Counted from the first letter of the stretch, positions 42,442 through 51,737 are shown. The stretch: 64,000 nt of DNA from JAABUE01 sp037440925 (GCA_037440925.1 JBBITF010000009.1:7374-71373); one strand, 5' to 3'. The notes: a model not told the origin generated them from the sequence alone. Made by a program: numbers and translations.

Positions 42442-44049
42442 TCAACTGGCCTGAAAATCGTCCACAGATTTTTCCCCACAGCCCCTGCGTAACATTTCTA
42501 CACCAGCAGCGGCCTCTGGCGCAATGACCGCTGTAATGCGCATGTGCGGCAGCAGCCGGGTATTGGCTTTCGGAATCCATTCACGCTTGCCATCGGCGCA
42601 GCGTACTAAAATGCAGCCAGCGGGCAGCCCCAATGAGCGCACCTCTTGCCCGGCAAACGCCGATTCGGGCTGGACGATGAAGTCCATCACCACAGGTTGG
42701 GTCAATGCGTCGTGATTTCCATGCTGCCGCAAATCGCGTTCGAGCAGGGCTTCATAAATTGGCAAATCCTTGAGCGCCTCTGCCATCGCGTAAGCGCAAA
42801 AACAGCTGATCAGCAATGGCAACATTTGAGCATAATTGCCGGTCATCTCCGAAATCAGCATAATGCCGGTGAGCGGGGCGCGCACAATGGCAGTGAAATA
42901 GGCTGCCATGCCCACCACCGCAAAAGCTGCCGGGTAAGGGACAATTCCTGGCGCAAGCGCATGAAAAACCTGCCCAATCGCCAGGCCCATTAACGCGCCC
43001 AACACCAGCAGTGGCGCAAAAATCCCCCCTGGCGCGCCGCTGCTGTAACTGGCAGTCGTGAGAACAAAGCGCGCCACGAATAACAGCGGGATGGCCGTCA
43101 GCAACAACTCGCTCCGCAAAGCCGATTCGGCCAGGGCGTGACCGTTGCCAATCGTCAACGGCGAAAACCAGCCAACCAACCCCACCAGACCGCCAATCAA
43201 CGCGACCAGCGGCAGGACAAAGCGCCCCGGCACCCGCGCGAACAAATTGAGCGACTCCAAAATGCTTCGATTGAACAAAACGCCCAACAGCCCGGCCGCC
43301 ACGCCCAACACGGCAAAAATCGGCAAAGAAGCCAGCGGCGGCGTGGGATAACTCGGCACAGAAAACACCGGCAACTGCCCCGAAGCCATGCGCGCCAGAA
43401 TATCGGCCACCACTGCGGCTACAAAGGCGGCCCCAAACACAATCGGCTGAAAATCGCGGCGCACTTCCTCCAGCACAAAAATCAGACCAGAGAGCGGCGC
43501 GTTAAAGGCTGCCGCCAGCCCCGCGCCGGCTCCGGCAGAAATCAAAATCAGCCGTTCGCGTTCCGAAACCTTCATCCAGCGGGCCAGCGCGTCGCCCACC
43601 GCGCCGCCCATTTGCACGGTTGGACCTTCGCGCCCCAGCGCCAATCCGCCGCCCACAGCAAAAATTCCGCCAAAAAATTTGACTGGCAGCACCCGCCGCC
43701 AATCCAGTTTGCGAAAGCGGTGCAACACCGCCTCCAGGTGCGGAATGCCGCTTCCGCTCGCTTCCGGCGCAAACCGGCGGGTGAGCGCGACGGAAATCAC
43801 CGCGCCGGTCAGCGTAAAAAGGACGGGAAACAGCCAGCCCCAGGCCGGTGTGGACTGCGCCCACGCCAGCATCTGGTTTCGCAGGGCGTCTGCCCCAAGC
43901 AGCCCGGCGCGAAACAGAAGCGCCACCACCCCGGCGCAAGCCCCCACCAGCGCCGCGCGCGGGAAAACCCAACGGCGCTGCTGGCGTACGTTGAGATATT
44001 CCTGAATTTCCGATTGCATTAGAGTATCAATTTGCTTTGTTACATGCAT
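42442..44049 (-). CDS. ClC-family chloride channel/H+ antiporter with TrkA-C tail
   Basis: About 535 residues; start uncertain between 44019 and 44103, none with a strong ribosome site. The signature motifs are GSGIPHLE (Cl- binding Ser), GREGPTVQ with the gating glutamate, LIFVLEEVRRDF with the internal proton glutamate, and APGGIFAPLLVLGA. Possession of both glutamates points to a Cl-/H+ exchanger. After the membrane domain (to about 440), the last ~90 residues form a TrkA-C/RCK-C regulatory domain (VVMDFIVQPESAFAGQEVRSLGLPAGCILV) in place of the CBS pair usual in eukaryotic members. Confidence 0.9.
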   Translation of the reverse strand: MHVTKQIDTLMQSEIQEYLNVRQQRRWVFPRAALVGACAGVVALLFRAGLLGADALRNQMLAWAQSTPAWGWLFPVLFTLTGAVISVALTRRFAPEASGSGIPHLEAVLHRFRKLDWRRVLPVKFFGGIFAVGGGLALGREGPTVQMGGAVGDALARWMKVSERERLILISAGAGAGLAAAFNAPLSGLIFVLEEVRRDFQPIVFGAAFVAAVVADILARMASGQLPVFSVPSYPTPPLASLPIFAVLGVAAGLLGVLFNRSILESLNLFARVPGRFVLPLVALIGGLVGLVGWFSPLTIGNGHALAESALRSELLLTAIPLLFVARFVLTTASYSSGAPGGIFAPLLVLGALMGLAIGQVFHALAPGIVPYPAAFAVVGMAAYFTAIVRAPLTGIMLISEMTGNYAQMLPLLISCFCAYAMAEALKDLPIYEALLERDLRQHGNHDALTQPVVMDFIVQPESAFAGQEVRSLGLPAGCILVRCADGKREWIPKANTRLLPHMRITAVIAPEAAAGVEMLRRGCGEKSVDDFQAS

Positions 44050-44104
44050 AGCCGCATCGAATTTCTCTGAAGGGCAGATAGAGTCTTGCCCTGCGTAGTG
44101 CAAA

Positions 44105-44152
44105 ACAAGAAAATATGAACCACTCCTGCCATTCAGGAAAGAGCAGGAGCGG
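44105..44152 (-). terminator. intrinsic terminator of enolase gene
   Basis: Minus strand stem CCGCTCCTGC (44143-44152) with GCAGGAGTGG (44120-44129), then TTCATATTTTCTTGTTTT. Confidence 0.8.
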
Positions 44153-44170
44153 CTCTATCAAATGATTTGC

Positions 44171-45451
44171 CTATCGCACGAAGGCCTTTCGCCCCGCATA
44201 GATCGCTGCATCGCCCAATTCTTCCTCGATGCGCATTAATTGATTGTATTTCTCCACACGTTCACCGCGGCAGGGCGCGCCAGTCTTGAGATGACCGGTG
44301 GACATGGCGACTGTCAGGTCCGCGATGAAACTATCCACTGTTTCACCGGAACGATGCGACACCATTGCGCCCCAACCGGCCTTATACGCCATCTGGATGG
44401 CAGCCATGGTCTCGGTCAGTGAGCCAATCTGGTTGAGTTTGATCAACACAGCGTTTGCTACGTTCTGTTCGATACCACGCGCGATACGTTCGACGTTGGT
44501 CACGAACAAATCGTCTCCGACCAATTCGATTTTGCTGCCCAGGGCCAGGTTGAGCAATTTCCAGCCATCCCAGTCATCTTCGGCCAAACCGTCTTCCAGC
44601 ACTACAATTGGGTATTTTTTGCTCCATGCCTTCCAGATGTCCACCAATTCGGCAGAGGTGACTTTACGGCCCTCGGTGCGCAAATGATACAAGCCGTCCT
44701 CGAAAATGCCGCTGGTGGCCGGGTCGAGCGCCAGAGCCACGTCTTCGCCGGGTTTGTAGCCGGCTTTTTCGATGGCTTTCAAAATCAGTTCCACTGCGTC
44801 TGAATTTTTCTTGAGCGCAGGGGCAAAACCGCCCTCGTCGCCTACGCCGGTGGAGTAGCCGCCGTCCTTCAACACGCCCTTCAGCGCATGGTAGATCTCG
44901 CTGCCCCAGCGCAGAGCCTCGCGGAAGGTGGGCGCTCCCAGCGGGGCAATCATGAATTCCTGGAAGTCCGTGCCTTGCCAATTGGCATGGACACCGCCGT
45001 TCAAGATGTTGAACATCGGCACCGGCAGGGTTTTTGCGCCAACTCCACCCAGGTAACGGTAAAGCGGCAAACCGGCCGATTCGGCGGCAGCGCGCGCCAC
45101 AGCCAAACTGACGCCCAAGATGGCGTTTGCGCCAAACTTGCTCTTGTTGGGCGTGCCGTCTAGCGCCAGCATTTCAGCATCCACAGCTGCCTGATCGAAG
45201 GCGTCCATGTAGAACAAGGCTTCGGCAATTTCGTTGTTCACGAATTCAACTGCTTTCAGCACGCCTTTGCCGCCATAACGGGTCTTATCGCCATCGCGCA
45301 ATTCGAGCGCTTCGTGAACGCCAGTGGAGGCGCCTGAAGGCACCGCCGCGCGCCCAAATGCGCCGTCATCCAATAGAACTTCCACCTCCACGGTAGGATT
45401 GCCGCGCGAATCCAAAATTTCGCGGGCGTGTATAGATTCGATGTTGCTCAT
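44171..45451 (-). CDS. eno: enolase
   Basis: A 426-residue cytoplasmic glycolytic enzyme converting 2-phosphoglycerate to PEP. Start IESIHAREILDSRGNPTVEVEV is diagnostic. The active-site elements are PSGASTGVHEALELRDGD, GDEGGFAPAL, VLEDGLAEDDWDGW, GDDLFVTN, VLIKLNQIGSLTET (catalytic Lys) and SHRSGET. A promoter is visible at 45487-45516 and a terminator follows, so the gene is monocistronic. With pckA in the same window, both ends of the PEP node are represented. Confidence 0.97.
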   Translation of the reverse strand: MSNIESIHAREILDSRGNPTVEVEVLLDDGAFGRAAVPSGASTGVHEALELRDGDKTRYGGKGVLKAVEFVNNEIAEALFYMDAFDQAAVDAEMLALDGTPNKSKFGANAILGVSLAVARAAAESAGLPLYRYLGGVGAKTLPVPMFNILNGGVHANWQGTDFQEFMIAPLGAPTFREALRWGSEIYHALKGVLKDGGYSTGVGDEGGFAPALKKNSDAVELILKAIEKAGYKPGEDVALALDPATSGIFEDGLYHLRTEGRKVTSAELVDIWKAWSKKYPIVVLEDGLAEDDWDGWKLLNLALGSKIELVGDDLFVTNVERIARGIEQNVANAVLIKLNQIGSLTETMAAIQMAYKAGWGAMVSHRSGETVDSFIADLTVAMSTGHLKTGAPCRGERVEKYNQLMRIEEELGDAAIYAGRKAFVR

Positions 45452-45486
45452 GGTTTTCTCCTCATTGTAGCCGCGCCATTTTCTCG

Positions 45487-45516
45487 ATTGTATGTCGAGC
45501 AGGTTGGCTCAAGCAA
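45487..45516 (-). promoter_or_regulatory. promoter of eno
   Basis: Minus strand TTGCTT (45511-45516), 18-bp spacer, TACAAT (45487-45492). Confidence 0.55.
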
Positions 45517-45620
45517 TCTTTATATGTAAGGGTTGTGTTGCAAAGCAGCCCCGTTCGCCTCATTAATGGAGGTAATTCTAAGACCAGACAGAACTGGCGT
45601 CAAGTTTGCACATTTTGGGT

Positions 45621-45787
45621 ATAGGGCTTTTCAACGTTTTTTTCAACGTTTTAATGTATGTCCGCAAATCGTACCGCCAGGCTCTGCCTGGCAAGGCCGA
45701 CCACAGGTCGGCGATACGTTTTTGGAGCCTACAGAGAGTGGAAACGGCGTTGGAGCGGCAATAGATTAATTCTTTGAAAAGCCCTAT
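45621..45787. mobile_element. MITE-like element with 14-bp terminal inverted repeats
   Basis: Perfect 14-bp termini ATAGGGCTTTTCAA (45621-45634) and its inverse (45774-45787) bound a 167-bp non-coding segment. The left end contains two tandem TTTTCAACGTTTT units. Internally are two compact hairpins: GCCAGG/CCTGGC and GCCGACC/GGTCGGC at about 45676-45714. No transposase is present. A target-site duplication is not clear. It lies between the eno and rplS promoters in a 435-bp gene-free region. Confidence 0.55.
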
Positions 45788-45804
45788 GAAGAGGCGCAAA
45801 AAAC

Positions 45805-45833
45805 TTGTCTGATATGAAAAGGCGTGCTATAAT
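45805..45833 (+). promoter_or_regulatory. promoter of rplS
   Basis: TTGTCT (45805-45810), 17-bp spacer, TATAAT (45828-45833) with an upstream TG at 45825-45826. Confidence 0.8.
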
Positions 45834-45886
45834 CCGCCTTCGCGTTACCAGGAAGACCTATATTCATTTGAGTAAGGAAGAACGAC

Positions 45887-46237
45887 ATGACAGACCAGAT
45901 TTTGAAGGCTGTGGAAGCCTCAGCGAATGCCAACATTCCACAACTTCACCCCGGCGATATGGTGAGTGTACACGTCAAAATCAAAGAGGGTGATCGCGAG
46001 CGTATTCAGGAGTTCAAAGGCACCGTCATCCGTTTGCGGAAGGGCGGCAATGAATCGAATTTCACTGTTCGCCGCATTGCGAGCAATGGCATTGGCGTAG
46101 AGCGCACTTTTTTGCTGCGTTCCCCCAGGCTGGATAAGATCGTGGTGGAGCGCCATTCACAAGTACGACGCGCGCAGTTGTATTTTATGCGCGAGCGCAC
46201 AGGCAAATCGGCGCGCCTCAAGCAAAAGTTCGATTGA
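45887..46237 (+). CDS. rplS: 50S ribosomal protein L19
   Basis: A 116-residue ribosomal protein at the 30S-50S interface. Conserved segments are PGDMVSVHVKIKEGDRERIQEFKGTVI, TVRRIASNGIGVERTF and RRAQLYFMRERTGKSARLKQK. Expected size 110-125 residues. AAGGAAG precedes the ATG. It stands alone here, without the trmD and rimM neighbours common elsewhere, and has its own promoter and terminator. Confidence 0.97.
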   Translation: MTDQILKAVEASANANIPQLHPGDMVSVHVKIKEGDRERIQEFKGTVIRLRKGGNESNFTVRRIASNGIGVERTFLLRSPRLDKIVVERHSQVRRAQLYFMRERTGKSARLKQKFD

Positions 46238-46258
46238 GTTTTGGCGTCCAATATCCAG

Positions 46259-46295
46259 ACCCCAAAGGCTGCATAGGCCTTTGGGGTTTATTTTC
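46259..46295 (+). terminator. intrinsic terminator of rplS
   Basis: Perfect 11-bp stem ACCCCAAAGGC / GCCTTTGGGGT, then TTATTTTC. Confidence 0.9.
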
Positions 46296-46309
46296 TAAAC
46301 GCGGCGGAT

Positions 46310-47029
46310 ATGTCCCCCTTGATTGGCATTACGACCAGCCAGAGCAAAAACCAAGACGACTTGCCTTCTGTCACGCTTTTACAAGCGTATATCAGCGCCG
46401 TGATCCAAGCCGGCGGCGCGGCGGTGCTGATTCCTTCCATGTTGGCAGAACAGGGTTGGAAATCTGTCTATGAACGGGTGGATGGTCTGCTCTTTTCTGG
46501 CGGGGCTGACCTGGCGCTGGATTTGTTCGACGGGCTACCCCATCCGCGCGTCTATGGCGTGGACCCGTTGCGGGATTCCGTTGAATTGAGTTTGTTTCGC
46601 GCTGCCATTCGAGACGGCAAACCGCTGCTTGGTATTTGCCGCGGCATCCAACTCGTCAATGTTGCCTTGGGCGGGACGTTATACACGCACCTTTACGACC
46701 AGTTCCCCAACGCGCTTGATCATGACTACCCCGGCAACTTGCGCACAGCGTTGGTTCATGAGGTGCGGTTGGAGGCAGGGACGCGCCTGGCGCGCATTGC
46801 CGGCGAACCGCTTTTGCGCGTCAACAGCCTGCATCATCAGGGTTTGAAGGATATTGCCCCTGGTTTGCGAGTTGCTGCCTATGCCCCCGATGGCCTGGTT
46901 GAAGCGGTTGAGCTCCCCGATCATCCTTTTGCGCTGGCCGTGCAATGGCATCCTGAGTGGTTGACCGATCAGCAGCCGACCCGCAACCTGTTTCAAGCCT
47001 TTGTGCAGGCGGCGCGTGAGGCAGGATGA
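46310..47029 (+). CDS. class-I glutamine amidotransferase-like peptidase (PuuD/peptidase C26)
   Basis: A 239-residue gamma-glutamyl hydrolase-like protein. The nucleophile lies in LLGICRGIQLVNVALGG, the remaining triad in SLHHQG and VQWHPEW. The N-terminal LIGITTS and DGLLFSGGADL are typical of the PuuD family, which hydrolyses gamma-glutamyl amide bonds (for example gamma-glutamyl-GABA). The start shows only a weak GGCGG. murI begins 27 bp after its stop. Its substrate is not certain; folate polyglutamate or wall peptide cleavage is also possible. Confidence 0.88.
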   Translation: MSPLIGITTSQSKNQDDLPSVTLLQAYISAVIQAGGAAVLIPSMLAEQGWKSVYERVDGLLFSGGADLALDLFDGLPHPRVYGVDPLRDSVELSLFRAAIRDGKPLLGICRGIQLVNVALGGTLYTHLYDQFPNALDHDYPGNLRTALVHEVRLEAGTRLARIAGEPLLRVNSLHHQGLKDIAPGLRVAAYAPDGLVEAVELPDHPFALAVQWHPEWLTDQQPTRNLFQAFVQAAREAG

Positions 47030-47056
47030 CGATTGACCGCAGATTTCGAGAGAAGT

Positions 47057-47902
47057 ATGTCGAGGGCTGAGCAAACCCGACCCGTTGGCGTATTCGATTC
47101 TGGCGTAGGCGGCTTGTCGGTGCTGCGCGCTATGCGCGCACTGATGCCCGAAGAAGAGATGCTTTACTTTGCCGACCAGGGACATGTGCCGTATGGGCCG
47201 CGTCCGTTGGAGCAAGTGCGCGAATTTTCGGAGGCAATTAGCCGTTTTTTGCTCCAGCGCAGCGCCAAATTGATTGTGGTGGCCTGCAATACGGCCTCGG
47301 CGGCGGCCTTACATTTCCTCAGAGAAAAATTTCCACATACGCCTTTCGTGGGGATGGAACCGGCTGTCAAGCCGGCAGCCGAGCAGACCCGCAGCGGCGT
47401 GGTGGGTGTGCTGGCAACGCCTGCTACCTTCCAGGGCGCGTTATATGCTTCGGTGGTGGAGCGTTTTGCCAACGGCGTGACGGTTTTGCAAGATACCTGT
47501 CCGGGCCTGGTGGGGCAAATCGAGCGCGGCGATTTAGATGGGCCGGCCACGCGCGCTATCCTTCTTTCTGCATTGCGTCCCATGCTGGAACAAGGCATTG
47601 ATACCGTCGTCTTGGGCTGTACTCACTACCCTTTTGTGATTCCTCTTATCGAGCAGGTGGTGGGAGAAAACGTGCGGGTGATAGACCCGGCCCCGGCGGT
47701 GGCGAAGCAGGCTAAACGTCTGCTTGAAGCGATGGGCGAAAAACGCCCGGCCGGAGGGCGCGGCGCTTTGCAGTTCTTCACATCGGGAAATGTAAACGCT
47801 TTTCAGTCTCTCTTGCCTCGTTTGCTTGGAGAAGCGGGACAGGTGCGAGGCGTCACCTGGCACCCCACAGCAGGATTGCAGGAGAATGAGGGGGGAGGTT
47901 GA
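47057..47902 (+). CDS. murI: glutamate racemase
   Basis: A 281-residue cofactor-free racemase that makes D-glutamate for peptidoglycan. The two catalytic cysteines lie in VACNTASAAA and LGCTHYPF; GVFDSGVGGLSVLRAM and YFADQGHVPYG are diagnostic. ATG 47057 has AGAGAAG just upstream; a TTG at 47033 is an alternative. The penicillin-binding protein gene follows 58 bp later, giving a peptidoglycan synthesis pair. Confidence 0.94.
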   Translation: MSRAEQTRPVGVFDSGVGGLSVLRAMRALMPEEEMLYFADQGHVPYGPRPLEQVREFSEAISRFLLQRSAKLIVVACNTASAAALHFLREKFPHTPFVGMEPAVKPAAEQTRSGVVGVLATPATFQGALYASVVERFANGVTVLQDTCPGLVGQIERGDLDGPATRAILLSALRPMLEQGIDTVVLGCTHYPFVIPLIEQVVGENVRVIDPAPAVAKQAKRLLEAMGEKRPAGGRGALQFFTSGNVNAFQSLLPRLLGEAGQVRGVTWHPTAGLQENEGGG

Positions 47903-47960
47903 TTCTTGGCTGAGATGCAGCCTTGGTGGGCGCATAGGTAAGTCTGATACAATACTGAGC

Positions 47961-50405
47961 ATGTGGATTCGTTTGTCCCGCCTGTTAGCAGTTTTATGGA
48001 AGGGCAAGGGGCGCGCGCTGGCCTTTCTCTTGATGGCTTTGGCGTTGTTTGCGGCATGGATTTTTAGCGACTTGCCTTCCCTCGATTCCTTGTCCGAGCG
48101 CCTCCACCGGCCAAGCATCCGCATCACCGATCGTGAAGGGCGCATCCTCTATGAATTGTTGCCGCCGGAAGAGGGAAGACATGCGGTTGTTTCTTTCGAT
48201 GTCATTCCGCAGTGCATGAAGGACGCCACCGTTGCCGTAGAAGATAAGAATTTCTACCAACACCCAGGCGTGGACTTAAGCGGAATCTTACGTGCGGTGT
48301 GGCTTGACTTGCGCGGCGGCAAAATCATCTCTGGCGGCAGCACCATTACCCAGCAGGTAGCGCGCAACTTGCTGCTCGATCGTGACGAGCGTTTCGAGCG
48401 CAGTCTGCGCCGCAAATTGCGCGAGGCTGTTCTGGCCTGGCTGCTCGAGCGGCGTTACTCCAAAGACGAAATTCTGGCGTTCTACCTCAATCAAATGTAT
48501 TACGGCGGCCTGGCCTATGGCGTAGAGGCCGCCTCACAGACGTATTTTGGCAAGTCTGTTTCTGACCTTCTCCTGCCGGAATGCGCCTTGTTGGCCGGCC
48601 TTCCGCAAGCGCCTGGTTTGTATAACCCTTATACGCATCCCGAGCTAGCCAAGGAGCGCCAGAACGTGGTGCTGGGTTTGATGCAGCAGCAAGGGTACAT
48701 CAGCGCCGAACAAGAACAAGACGCTATTGCCGCCCCGTTGAGTTTCAACCCGGCTCCCTACCCCATCCAGGCGCCGCACTTTGTTTGGCTCATCGCCGAC
48801 CAACTCGATCAACTTTTTCTGGAGGGCCAACTTGACCCACATCAGAGCCTGGTCGCGCGCACTACGCTCGACCTGGACGCTCAACGAGTGGCCGAGGCGG
48901 TCATTGCGCGCCATCTTGCCAGATTGCGGGCGCAGGGTGGCGGTCTCAGCCGCCAGGTCAATAACGCGGCCCTGGTGGCGCTCGACCCGCGCAACGGGGA
49001 AGTGCTGGCGTTGGTCGGCAGTGCAGACTATTTCAACGCCTTGATTGATGGCGCTGTGAATATGGCCGCCTCGCCGCGTCAGACTGGCTCTGCCTTCAAA
49101 CCTTTTCTCTACGCGCTGGCGCTCGACCCGGCGCGTCCTTCTCCCTGGACGGCTGCTACTGTTCTCTTGGACGTGTCCACCACCTTTACCACCCGCGACG
49201 GCGCTCCCTATACCCCGCTTAATTATGATTATCTGGAACATGGACCGGTGTCGGTGCGCGAGGCGCTGGCCTCCTCTCTAAATATTCCGGCGGTCTTGAC
49301 GCTGCAAGAAGTGGGCATCGAGCCAACTATCGAACTGGCAACCCGCCTGGGCATGACTACGCTGTCGAATCCGCAGGACTATGATTTGTCGCTGGCGTTG
49401 GGCGGCGGGCAGGTCAGCCTGCTGGAACTTTCTGCGGCCTATGCTGCCTTTGCCAACCGCGGGGCATATAGCGGGTATCGAACCTTGCTCGAAGTCTGCG
49501 ATGCAGAGGGGAAGCTGCTCTATACGCCGCCACAGCGCACCCCTCTCCAGGTATTCGATGCGCGTGTGGCCTGGTTGGTGAGCGACATCTTGAGCGACGA
49601 CGACGCGCGCGCCACCGGCTTTGGACGAAACAGCACGCTGAAACTCGACCGTACTGCCGCCGTCAAGACCGGTACCACTACCAACTTTCACGACAACTGG
49701 ACGATTGGTTACACTCCCAGTTTGCTGGTGGGTGTGTGGGTAGGCAACAGCGACTATCAGCCTATGCGCGATGTCAGCGGCTTGAGCGGCGCCGCCCCCA
49801 TCTGGCACGATACTATGCGCAGCCTTTTGCAGGGACAGCCCGATCAGCCCTTCGAGCGGCCGCCCGATATGTTGCGATTGGCCGTTTGCGACCTTTCCGG
49901 TCTACTCCCAACACCGGCTTGTCAACACATCCGCCAGGAATGGTTCATCCCCGGCACACAGCCTACCCAGCCTGATAATATCTACGTCCAGATGGGTTTT
50001 GATGCATTGACGGGCCTGCCGCTGGTGGCGTTGGATTTGCCTCCGCAGGCTTATACGTGGGCGCGCGCCAACGGTTTGCCGCTGCTGGCCGATGATGGCG
50101 AGGTGTCATTGGCAAACCAAGCAGTTCCTCTGATTTTGACCTCTCCACGCCCCAATACTACTTATCGGTTGGCCTCTAGCATAGCCGCCTCCGCTCAGCA
50201 ATTGCCGCTCGAGGCGCTGGCTGAGCCGTTCATTCATCAAGTTACTTTTTGGGTGGATGGCAATTGGCAGGCTGTTGTTTCTGAGCCACCTTACCGGGTT
50301 TGGTGGCCTTTGCAGGTGGGCGTTCACACGATTTGGGCGCAGGCAATGGTGGATGGCCGGGCGATCCAAAGTGAGCCGATCCAAATTACCGTTCTTGGGG
50401 AATGA
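47961..50405 (+). CDS. bifunctional class A penicillin-binding protein (PBP1C-like)
   Basis: An 814-residue inner-membrane peptidoglycan synthase. One membrane segment (about 16-36); glycosyltransferase GT51 domain with catalytic Glu94 in VAVEDKNFYQHPG, GGSTITQQVARN and the second Glu in the LLERRYSKDEIL area; transpeptidase domain with Ser377 in GSAFK, SLN at 439-441 and KTGT at 569-572; the C-terminal ~120 residues (from about 690) match the PBP1C-type extracellular domain. PBP1C enzymes are often little transpeptidase-active; here the motifs are intact. The ATG sits 8 bp after a TACAAT box with no ribosome site, so the transcript may be leaderless. Upstream codons in the open frame overlap murI out of frame and are rejected. 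Confidence 0.93.
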   Translation: MWIRLSRLLAVLWKGKGRALAFLLMALALFAAWIFSDLPSLDSLSERLHRPSIRITDREGRILYELLPPEEGRHAVVSFDVIPQCMKDATVAVEDKNFYQHPGVDLSGILRAVWLDLRGGKIISGGSTITQQVARNLLLDRDERFERSLRRKLREAVLAWLLERRYSKDEILAFYLNQMYYGGLAYGVEAASQTYFGKSVSDLLLPECALLAGLPQAPGLYNPYTHPELAKERQNVVLGLMQQQGYISAEQEQDAIAAPLSFNPAPYPIQAPHFVWLIADQLDQLFLEGQLDPHQSLVARTTLDLDAQRVAEAVIARHLARLRAQGGGLSRQVNNAALVALDPRNGEVLALVGSADYFNALIDGAVNMAASPRQTGSAFKPFLYALALDPARPSPWTAATVLLDVSTTFTTRDGAPYTPLNYDYLEHGPVSVREALASSLNIPAVLTLQEVGIEPTIELATRLGMTTLSNPQDYDLSLALGGGQVSLLELSAAYAAFANRGAYSGYRTLLEVCDAEGKLLYTPPQRTPLQVFDARVAWLVSDILSDDDARATGFGRNSTLKLDRTAAVKTGTTTNFHDNWTIGYTPSLLVGVWVGNSDYQPMRDVSGLSGAAPIWHDTMRSLLQGQPDQPFERPPDMLRLAVCDLSGLLPTPACQHIRQEWFIPGTQPTQPDNIYVQMGFDALTGLPLVALDLPPQAYTWARANGLPLLADDGEVSLANQAVPLILTSPRPNTTYRLASSIAASAQQLPLEALAEPFIHQVTFWVDGNWQAVVSEPPYRVWWPLQVGVHTIWAQAMVDGRAIQSEPIQITVLGE

Positions 50406-50509
50406 TGGGAATTCCCCTGATTTATCGAGAGGAGATTTATCCATGAGCGCTAAGCCGGCGGCGTATATGGGAGGGACGAATGGCGTAGCAGGAGGAGATG
50501 ATGCGGACG

Positions 50510-51706
50510 CTAAGCCGCTGGCATACGCGGCAGGGGAACTTGTTCTGATGGCGACAGGATGGGTTCATGTTTATCGAAGCCGAAGCGTTCGAAGATGTCG
50601 GCATATATTTCGATGATTTGCTGGCGGGTAAATCCCATTTCTTCGTAGGAGTAGGCGTGATCGCTCCTGAAGGTCAGAGTCTCTTTGACGGCTTGGTCCA
50701 CAATCTGATCGAGCGCCGGTTGGTCGGGGTAGCCAAACTGCTCGTAGAAGCCACGGATAGCCCCTTCAGGGTTTTGGATCAGTTCATCGTAAAGCAGGAT
50801 CAAGTGACGGGGGGAGGGATGCGCGTCCAGATAACGCAAGGGGTGGCGATACCAGTGCTGGGTCAGGTCGAGGATTTCATCCAGATAGAAATATCCCTCG
50901 CCGGGGTCGGTAAATTGCCGGCGGGCATAGTTGATCCACGAGATGGTGGAGGGCAGCATGTCGAGAGGGTTACGGACGAGGTAGATGATGCGGGCGTCGG
51001 GGAAGAATTCGCTCAGCGTTTCGATTTTGGGGCTGAAAGCCGGGTTCTTGGCAACGAAGTATTTCTTGCCGGTAGCGTATAGGTGGCGCTGGAGCATGGA
51101 CTTGTAGAAGGTCATGATGCGCCGTTTGTGGTCAGGAGAAAGCGCCGCGTCGAAGTGGATGTAATCGGGCAGTTCGTCCATGAACGGGAATAGGTAACTG
51201 ACAAAGTAACCGTCCCAGTTTTGCAGGTGAATGTTTTCATCTTCTTCGGGTTTGAAGAAAGAGATAGGGTGAATGCGGATCTTACCCAGCGTGGCGCGGT
51301 CGAAGGCATACAACAGGCGGTGCAGATGGCCGCCCAGGCGGTTGTCCAGGCGCGAGACGAATTGGGTGATCTTTTTCTGTGTGACGGACGGCGCCAGGTA
51401 GATGTCCCAGATGGTCAGGCTGGTGAAGTTGTGGTCGCGTGACAAGAGACGGTGCAAGAAAGTGGAGCCGCTGCGGAAGTTGCCCAGGATAAAGAGCGGC
51501 TTCTCGATGGGTTGGTTCTTATAAGCAGGAAACAGGATGTCATCTAGCCAGAAGAAGAACCAATGCGCCAGCCCGCCAATCGGCCAGACGAGGTAGAACA
51601 GGATGAGGAAGATAAGGCGTTTGCGGGTCAGGCGGGCGGTTGTGCCGCGCCAGCCAAAGAATGAGCGGTAGAACATGCGCCAGAACAGGCGGAAGTTGTA
51701 GGACAT
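50510..51706 (-). CDS. sulfotransferase family protein with N-terminal membrane segment
   Basis: A 398-residue protein. Residues about 31-55 are hydrophobic and should anchor it. The PAPS 5'-phosphosulfate loop is FILGNFRSGSTFLHRLL (Arg78-Ser81), and the 3'-phosphate binding segment is RIIYLVRNPLDMLPSTI. This matches the Sulfotransfer_3 family; the acceptor would be a carbohydrate or lipid. A 58-codon open frame on the other strand overlaps its 3' end (see rejected). It belongs to a minus-strand stretch with FAD oxidoreductase, DUF2804 and an epimerase gene, consistent with envelope lipid or glycan modification. Confidence 0.87.
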   Translation of the reverse strand: MSYNFRLFWRMFYRSFFGWRGTTARLTRKRLIFLILFYLVWPIGGLAHWFFFWLDDILFPAYKNQPIEKPLFILGNFRSGSTFLHRLLSRDHNFTSLTIWDIYLAPSVTQKKITQFVSRLDNRLGGHLHRLLYAFDRATLGKIRIHPISFFKPEEDENIHLQNWDGYFVSYLFPFMDELPDYIHFDAALSPDHKRRIMTFYKSMLQRHLYATGKKYFVAKNPAFSPKIETLSEFFPDARIIYLVRNPLDMLPSTISWINYARRQFTDPGEGYFYLDEILDLTQHWYRHPLRYLDAHPSPRHLILLYDELIQNPEGAIRGFYEQFGYPDQPALDQIVDQAVKETLTFRSDHAYSYEEMGFTRQQIIEIYADIFERFGFDKHEPILSPSEQVPLPRMPAA

Positions 51707-51737
51707 GGGGAAAAGTGTTCCTTAAAAGCCAAAACTC

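Noticed and set aside
42233..42580. 115-codon minus-strand frame downstream of the ClC gene
   Set aside because: Overlaps the ClC 3' end and shows no recognised family; may be a remnant, but cannot be supported.
47826..47960. N-terminal extension of the penicillin-binding protein into murI
   Set aside because: Out-of-frame reading of murI with no membrane signal; ATG 47961 begins the membrane segment.
50443..50616. 58-codon plus-strand frame with AGGAG ahead of ATG
   Set aside because: Overlaps the sulfotransferase gene by over 100 bp, has no conserved look, and includes a simple 18-bp direct repeat; probably spurious.
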